From contig NZ_FNOY01000013.1 in the NCBI RefSeq assembly GCF_900107165.1, positions 1-62,987 of the forward strand: a stretch of 62,987 nt of DNA, given 5' to 3'. This DNA is from Nitrosomonas halophila. Lineage in GTDB: Bacteria > Pseudomonadota > Gammaproteobacteria > Burkholderiales > Nitrosomonadaceae. Positions 59,651 to 62,987 of this stretch are shown here, piece after piece. The stretch's first letter is position 1, and each line of letters begins with the position of its first letter. The notes beneath the pieces are model-generated. The model worked only from the letters and a program-made list of their open reading frames with translations, was not told the origin of the DNA and made no database searches. Both the position numbers and the translations under genes were made by a program.

Positions 59651-60142
59651 CTAAACTAGCGCGCCAGCCAGATCCGCTTCCGATTCCACCAGCTTGCGAA
59701 TATTACGCACCGTCCGCTCTGTCCCGTCTTGCACAGCGAAACAGATCAATTTCTCGAATGGCCGCATGTGCATTTCAAGTTTGAGCAACTCGAACGTAAA
59801 GGAAAGACGGGTTGTGTTTGCATCAACCACTTCCAGAACATAATCACAGCGATAGGGATTGGATACGCCCTCGAAGCATATTCTTGTGACAGGCTTGAAA
59901 GCGGTCACCTTGAAAGTCGATTCCGAGCGATTTCCCTGATCGACCCTCACCTGCCGAAACAAGGAACCTTGTGCCACGTCACCTTCAGTCAATTTCTCCA
60001 GCTCGCGAACTTCCGGAGACCATCTGGGATAATTGGTTAGCAAATTGGCACCGATAAAGCTAAAAACTATATCTGTTGGACATAGGATCTCCGTACTGGC
60101 CTTACCTACTACCGGGGTATCGTTGAACAAATTGAACATCAA
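59651..60142 (-). CDS. SRPBCC-fold protein
   Basis: 163 residues with the START/polyketide-cyclase-like pattern: STEILCPTDIVFSFIGANLL, then NYPRWSPEVRELEKL, GSLFRQVRVDQGNRSESTF and VLEVVDANTTRLSFTFE. Such proteins bind small hydrophobic ligands. It lies between the LOV gene and the flavoprotein gene on the same strand; a joint role is inference only. Confidence 0.75.
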   Translation of the reverse strand: MMFNLFNDTPVVGKASTEILCPTDIVFSFIGANLLTNYPRWSPEVRELEKLTEGDVAQGSLFRQVRVDQGNRSESTFKVTAFKPVTRICFEGVSNPYRCDYVLEVVDANTTRLSFTFELLKLEMHMRPFEKLICFAVQDGTERTVRNIRKLVESEADLAGALV

Positions 60143-60174
60143 ACGGTCTCCTACAGGCTATAACAACACTGCTA

Positions 60175-60232
60175 AGGGGCTCGTTAATGAACAACTTGAG
60201 TATGCCCAAGTTTAGTCATTAACGCGCCCTAA
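60175..60232. repeat. Palindromic repeat of about 58 bp
   Basis: AGGGGCTCGTTAATGAACAA and CTTGAG form the left arm, and CCCAAGTTTAGTCATTAACG with CGCCCT the right arm; they pair over about 25 positions with one indel. It lies between two minus-strand genes. A half copy lies at 57169-57195. It may be a solo end of an insertion sequence or a REP-type unit. Confidence 0.7.
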
Positions 60233-60237
60233 GTATT

Positions 60238-61404
60238 TCAAACAAGGTAGGTATCGACTCCCGTCAAGAGTAAATCATATTGCGCCTCGACGATTTCCTT
60301 GATCACCAGCGCAGGCATACCCGTTACCACATTGTTCTCCAACGCCAGCCAACCCACCGCATCGGCTGGTCCCAAACTGACGACATAGCCGATGTCACGA
60401 TGCAAATAAGGTTCAAGCACTTTGAGCATGCCGGAATGCCGGAGAATATTGCGCGCCGCCAGTTTTCCCTTGCGCACCGCCGACTGGGCAGTCATCGCAT
60501 TGGAGCCGAGCGATTGATAAACGGCGCAATCACCGGCGGCAAAAATATTCCCCAGCGCCGCATGACCGGCCACGACGACCTGCCCGAACAGGTTGGTCGC
60601 CAACCGGTTATCTGGTTTTTTTCCGGCAAATACCAACGACATGATAGAGGGTAATTCAAAAGCATGGCCACTATTTTTTTCTTCAAGCAGGAGCTTGTCC
60701 GCCTGCTGCCCCAGAAAACGCACTTCCGGATAAAATTCTATTCCCAGCTCCTGCATGCGGGTTTCCACGTAGCGGGCAAACCCTTGGGGAAACTGCCGCA
60801 ATACCCGCTCACCCCCATCGATCAGGCGCAGCGTATGGCCGCTTCGCTGCCTGCGCAAATACTCTGCAATTTCGAATAGGAACTGAATACCGGTCGCGCC
60901 GCCACCGATCACAGAAATGCAGGAGGCCGGCCCCTCATCGGCCGCCAACAAGCCGCCCAATAACTCGGCACCCGCACAGGCCGCAAAATCTTCCAGATCG
61001 AATACATTGACGCTCTCTTTGGCAGCAATGCGCGCACTCTGGGCGCCCGATGCGATCAACAAATAGTCGAAAGGCAATGTCAGCTCGCCGATATCGAGAC
61101 AACGATTTTGCTGCCATTGCTGCAGCGCCGCATCATCGATTGCGAGCTCGCCCTGAACATGGCGGCAATCAAAACGCTGCGCCAGTTGCGAGAACGGCAC
61201 CAGCAGATCCGAGAATGGATAGCGGAAGGTCTCGTGCAAATGCGTAATCTTGAGATGATCCGCACGCGGGTCGATAAGCGTGATTTCCGCCTCCGGCATA
61301 TAGCGGCGCAAAGTCGTCAGGGCGGCAATGCCGGCATATCCCCCGCCTGCGATCACAATTTTGAGTTGCTTGTGTCCTGGTATATACAATGGCAAGAAAG
61401 CCAT
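60238..61404 (-). CDS. FAD/NAD(P)-dependent oxidoreductase (NDH-2-like)
   Basis: 388 residues. The N-terminal FAD site is IVIAGGGYAGIAALTTLRRY with acidic ITLIDPRADH. A second Rossmann motif is CISVIGGGATGIQFLFEIAE. It ends with GNIFAAGDCAVYQSLGSNAM and then TAQSAVRKGKLAARNI. This is the NDH-2/apoptosis-inducing-factor-type fold, which passes electrons from NAD(P)H to quinone or another acceptor. No C-terminal membrane anchor is clear. It is 25 bp after gluQ. Confidence 0.85.
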   Translation of the reverse strand: MAFLPLYIPGHKQLKIVIAGGGYAGIAALTTLRRYMPEAEITLIDPRADHLKITHLHETFRYPFSDLLVPFSQLAQRFDCRHVQGELAIDDAALQQWQQNRCLDIGELTLPFDYLLIASGAQSARIAAKESVNVFDLEDFAACAGAELLGGLLAADEGPASCISVIGGGATGIQFLFEIAEYLRRQRSGHTLRLIDGGERVLRQFPQGFARYVETRMQELGIEFYPEVRFLGQQADKLLLEEKNSGHAFELPSIMSLVFAGKKPDNRLATNLFGQVVVAGHAALGNIFAAGDCAVYQSLGSNAMTAQSAVRKGKLAARNILRHSGMLKVLEPYLHRDIGYVVSLGPADAVGWLALENNVVTGMPALVIKEIVEAQYDLLLTGVDTYLV

Positions 61405-61428
61405 CTACACTCCTTTAGCCTTTAATGA

Positions 61429-62391
61429 TCAGTTGTCCTGGATAAGTGAGCGTAGCATGGATTCCTCATCCGGGTCACGCGCCCCGGCATGCCCGGCTTC
61501 AGGAATCCTGTCCGGATTCCAATTTGCCAGCGCCCATTGCCAGAATGCCTCCACATCAGCCTGCAACAAACTCTCGGGTGCATCCTGTCCCAAAAAACGC
61601 AGGGCAGCCACCAGTGAAGGCAGTGGATTGCCCAGAACAACCGGTTCTGCCCGGGTTTGTTTGCTCAGTTTTTTGCCTTGCGCATCCAGCACCAACGGCA
61701 GATGCAGGTAATCAGGGGTGTCATAGCCGAGCAGCTGTTGCAAATAAATTTGCCGGGCAGTGGAATACAACAAATCGGCCCCACGCACGACATGGGTCAC
61801 ACCCTGCCAGGCATCATCCACCACCACAGCCAGTTGATAGGCATAAATGCCGTCCGCCCGGCACAAGACGAAATCACCGATCTCGCGCTCAAGATTGAGC
61901 CGAACAGGCCCTTGCACCCTGTCGCCGTATTCCATTATCCGGTCAGGCGTGCGCACCCGCAGCGAAGCGTGCGGGCCTGCCATCGCCAGCGGCCGCTGGC
62001 GGCACACCCCCGCATAAACCGGCCCATCGCACCCCGTCAAGGCAGAAAGCGCTATTTGCTTACGCGAACATACACAGGGATAAAGCCAGCCCGCGCGCTG
62101 CAACCGCTCCAGCGCATCCCGGTAGGCGTCATGGCGCTGGCTTTGATAAACAACCGCCCCATCCCAGTGCAAGCCGAAAACCTCGAGCGTACGCAATATC
62201 TCATCGGCCGCTCCCGCAACGACGCGCGGCGTATCCAGATCCTCGATCCTGACCAGCCACTCCCCACAACGGGATTTTGCCTCAAGATAGCTCCCCACCG
62301 CCGTCACCAGCGAGCCAAAATGCAGCGGACCGGAAGGCGATGGCGCAAATCGGCCACGGTAAAGGCAAGGCATGTCTGTGAAATTATGCAT
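61429..62391 (-). CDS. gluQ: Glutamyl-Q tRNA(Asp) synthetase
   Basis: 320 residues: YRGRFAPSPSGPLHFGSLVT (HIGH-like), zinc-binding CVCSRKQ and CDGPVYAGVCRQ, and KKLSKQTRAEP (KMSKS-like). It lacks the anticodon-binding domain of GluRS and glutamylates queuosine in tRNA-Asp. The Met at 62373 (MPCLYRG) is an equally likely start. Its 5' end overlaps an integrase remnant, so its promoter region was probably reshaped by an insertion. Confidence 0.93.
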   Translation of the reverse strand: MHNFTDMPCLYRGRFAPSPSGPLHFGSLVTAVGSYLEAKSRCGEWLVRIEDLDTPRVVAGAADEILRTLEVFGLHWDGAVVYQSQRHDAYRDALERLQRAGWLYPCVCSRKQIALSALTGCDGPVYAGVCRQRPLAMAGPHASLRVRTPDRIMEYGDRVQGPVRLNLEREIGDFVLCRADGIYAYQLAVVVDDAWQGVTHVVRGADLLYSTARQIYLQQLLGYDTPDYLHLPLVLDAQGKKLSKQTRAEPVVLGNPLPSLVAALRFLGQDAPESLLQADVEAFWQWALANWNPDRIPEAGHAGARDPDEESMLRSLIQDN

Positions 62392-62638
62392 TCAGCCCGG
62401 AAATCTCAGCCGGGAAAAGTGAAAATATGCCGCGCTGCGTTGCAAGGTGCATCAGAAACGCCCCGGTCCCGGCTGCGGCATGGTCAAACAGGGATGGTCT
62501 TTGCGTCATTCGATGAAATTTGACGAACTGCCAGATCCAATCGCAGCAAGTACGCCCGGTATGCAGGGAATAATGCTTGAGATGCAGAACCCTTCGAATA
62601 TCATCCAATAAGGCCAGTGTGCTTGACATCAAAAACAA
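62384..62638 (-). pseudogene. Truncated tyrosine integrase, N-terminal domain only
   Basis: Residues 9-50 read LLDDIRRVLHLKHYSLHTGR, CDWIWQFVKFHRM and GTGAFLMHLATQR. This is the SAM-like N-terminal domain of integron- or phage-type tyrosine recombinases (compare RLRHYS and YVDWI patterns). The catalytic R-H-R-Y half is absent; the frame ends inside gluQ. It is a remnant left when the rest was lost. Confidence 0.65.
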
Positions 62639-62787
62639 GACTGCCTAATGTCAGTCGAAATTTAATTGATAAGCCAATTTGCCTGAATTATCGGCCAATA
62701 GCAAGTTATCGAGGCAATCATGCATGGTTCAGTGATCAAGGAAAAAGTGCCTGAAAATATCGCCAATTTCCACAGAGTAAAAGGGCG

Positions 62788-62886
62788 AAAAGGGGACGCT
62801 TCCCTTTGCAGAATAAAAGAGTAGAGAGCAGGCTTTTGCCTACCCTCCCTCATTAAACCGGAAAGAAAAAGGGTAGCGTCCCCTTT
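62788..62886. repeat. REP/RAYT-like inverted repeat
   Basis: AAAAGGGGACGCTTCCCTTT at 62788 and AAAGGGTAGCGTCCCCTTTT at 62867 are reverse complements with one mismatch and lie about 60 bp apart. GGGGACGCT(T/A)CCC-type arms flank REP-associated tyrosine transposase genes elsewhere. No transposase is between them here. Confidence 0.65.
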
Positions 62887-62893
62887 TTCCCAG

Positions 62894-62987
62894 ATGGATG
62901 AGACCCAGTACAACGAGGCACCGGAATCGCTCCAGATTCGTGAGTTGAAGGTCAATAACAAGATATTGGTCACCACGTTAATGTGTC
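62894..62987 (+). pseudogene. IS4-type transposase fragment at window edge
   Basis: The frame reads MDETQYNEAPESLQIRELKV and NNKILVTTLMC and runs off the window. This resembles the region before the last catalytic Glu in IS4-family DDE transposases (…LPESL..REL….VVTTLLD). Upstream bases are REP sequence, so the 5' part is missing. Whether the 3' part is intact cannot be seen. Confidence 0.6.

Noticed and set aside
62662..62976. Minus-strand frame of 104 codons at the right edge
   Set aside because: Runs through the REP-like arms and antisense to the IS4-type fragment; no family resemblance.

Overview
The window is chromosomal DNA from a betaproteobacterium, most likely an ammonia oxidiser of the Nitrosomonas group. 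This is inferred from gene orders and protein character: rplM-rpsI-argC, rpsB-tsf-pyrH-frr-uppS-cdsA-dxr-rseP-bamA-skp-fabZ, a nudix-ThiE fusion after argJ and a DUF815 ATPase, a TrpS with the long insertion near its KMSKS motif, an FNR regulator and NnrS. No ammonia-oxidation gene lies in the window, so the genus is inferred, not shown.

Layout. 1-1890 is a graveyard of mobile DNA: a decayed group II intron with its domains V/VI, a frameshifted AlbA_2/Schlafen-type fragment, a short tandem repeat, and a second intron 3' end on the opposite strand. 1892-8836 (mostly minus) holds bactofilin, a DUF6776-like protein, argC, rpsI, rplM, two small membrane proteins, a 165-bp palindromic repeat, a SpoIIAA-like protein, an EamA transporter and a Rieske oxygenase. 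9124-12785 (plus) holds a large lipoprotein and priA. 12947-15011 is a second decayed island: an ISNCY-type transposase remnant joined to the 3' end of a DUF3427 helicase-type gene, then an HTH gene broken by one extra base. mutS follows. 17783-31831 (minus) holds slyD, rnhB, the envelope/translation cluster from fabZ back to rpsB, fnr and a small cytochrome c. 32025-36887 holds a DUF2490 protein, a histidine-rich TonB-dependent receptor with a 42-bp perfect palindrome upstream (probable Zur operator), a 51-residue lipoprotein and nnrS. 37013-49985 (mainly plus) carries housekeeping genes: rnm-like, yciO-like, a site-2 protease, trpS, scpAB, icd, clpSA, a TRAP solute-binding protein, pyrE and fabI, with a cold-shock gene on minus. 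50078-55786 (minus) holds ppiD, tRNA-Asp, tRNA-Val, hupB, gpsA, an SH3 protein, secB, grxC and a rhodanese. 55939-59036 (plus) holds argJ, the DUF815 ATPase and nudix-ThiE. 59102-62391 (minus) holds a short LOV photoreceptor, an SRPBCC protein, an NDH-2-like flavoprotein and gluQ. The right edge is mobile debris: a truncated tyrosine integrase, a RAYT/REP-like inverted repeat and an IS4-type transposase fragment.

The main points of interest are: the envelope cluster without lpxD, lpxA and lpxB; the effector-less LOV protein; the perfect palindrome upstream of the His-rich receptor; a three-copy family of 163-165 bp palindromic elements, one abutting the gpsA stop codon; and several pseudogenes whose breaking mutation can be read directly (a quasi-palindrome insertion and a single-base insertion). 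I did not find a clearly new multi-gene system. The best candidates are the zinc-type locus at 32.8-35.5 kb and the LOV neighbourhood at 59.1-61.4 kb.
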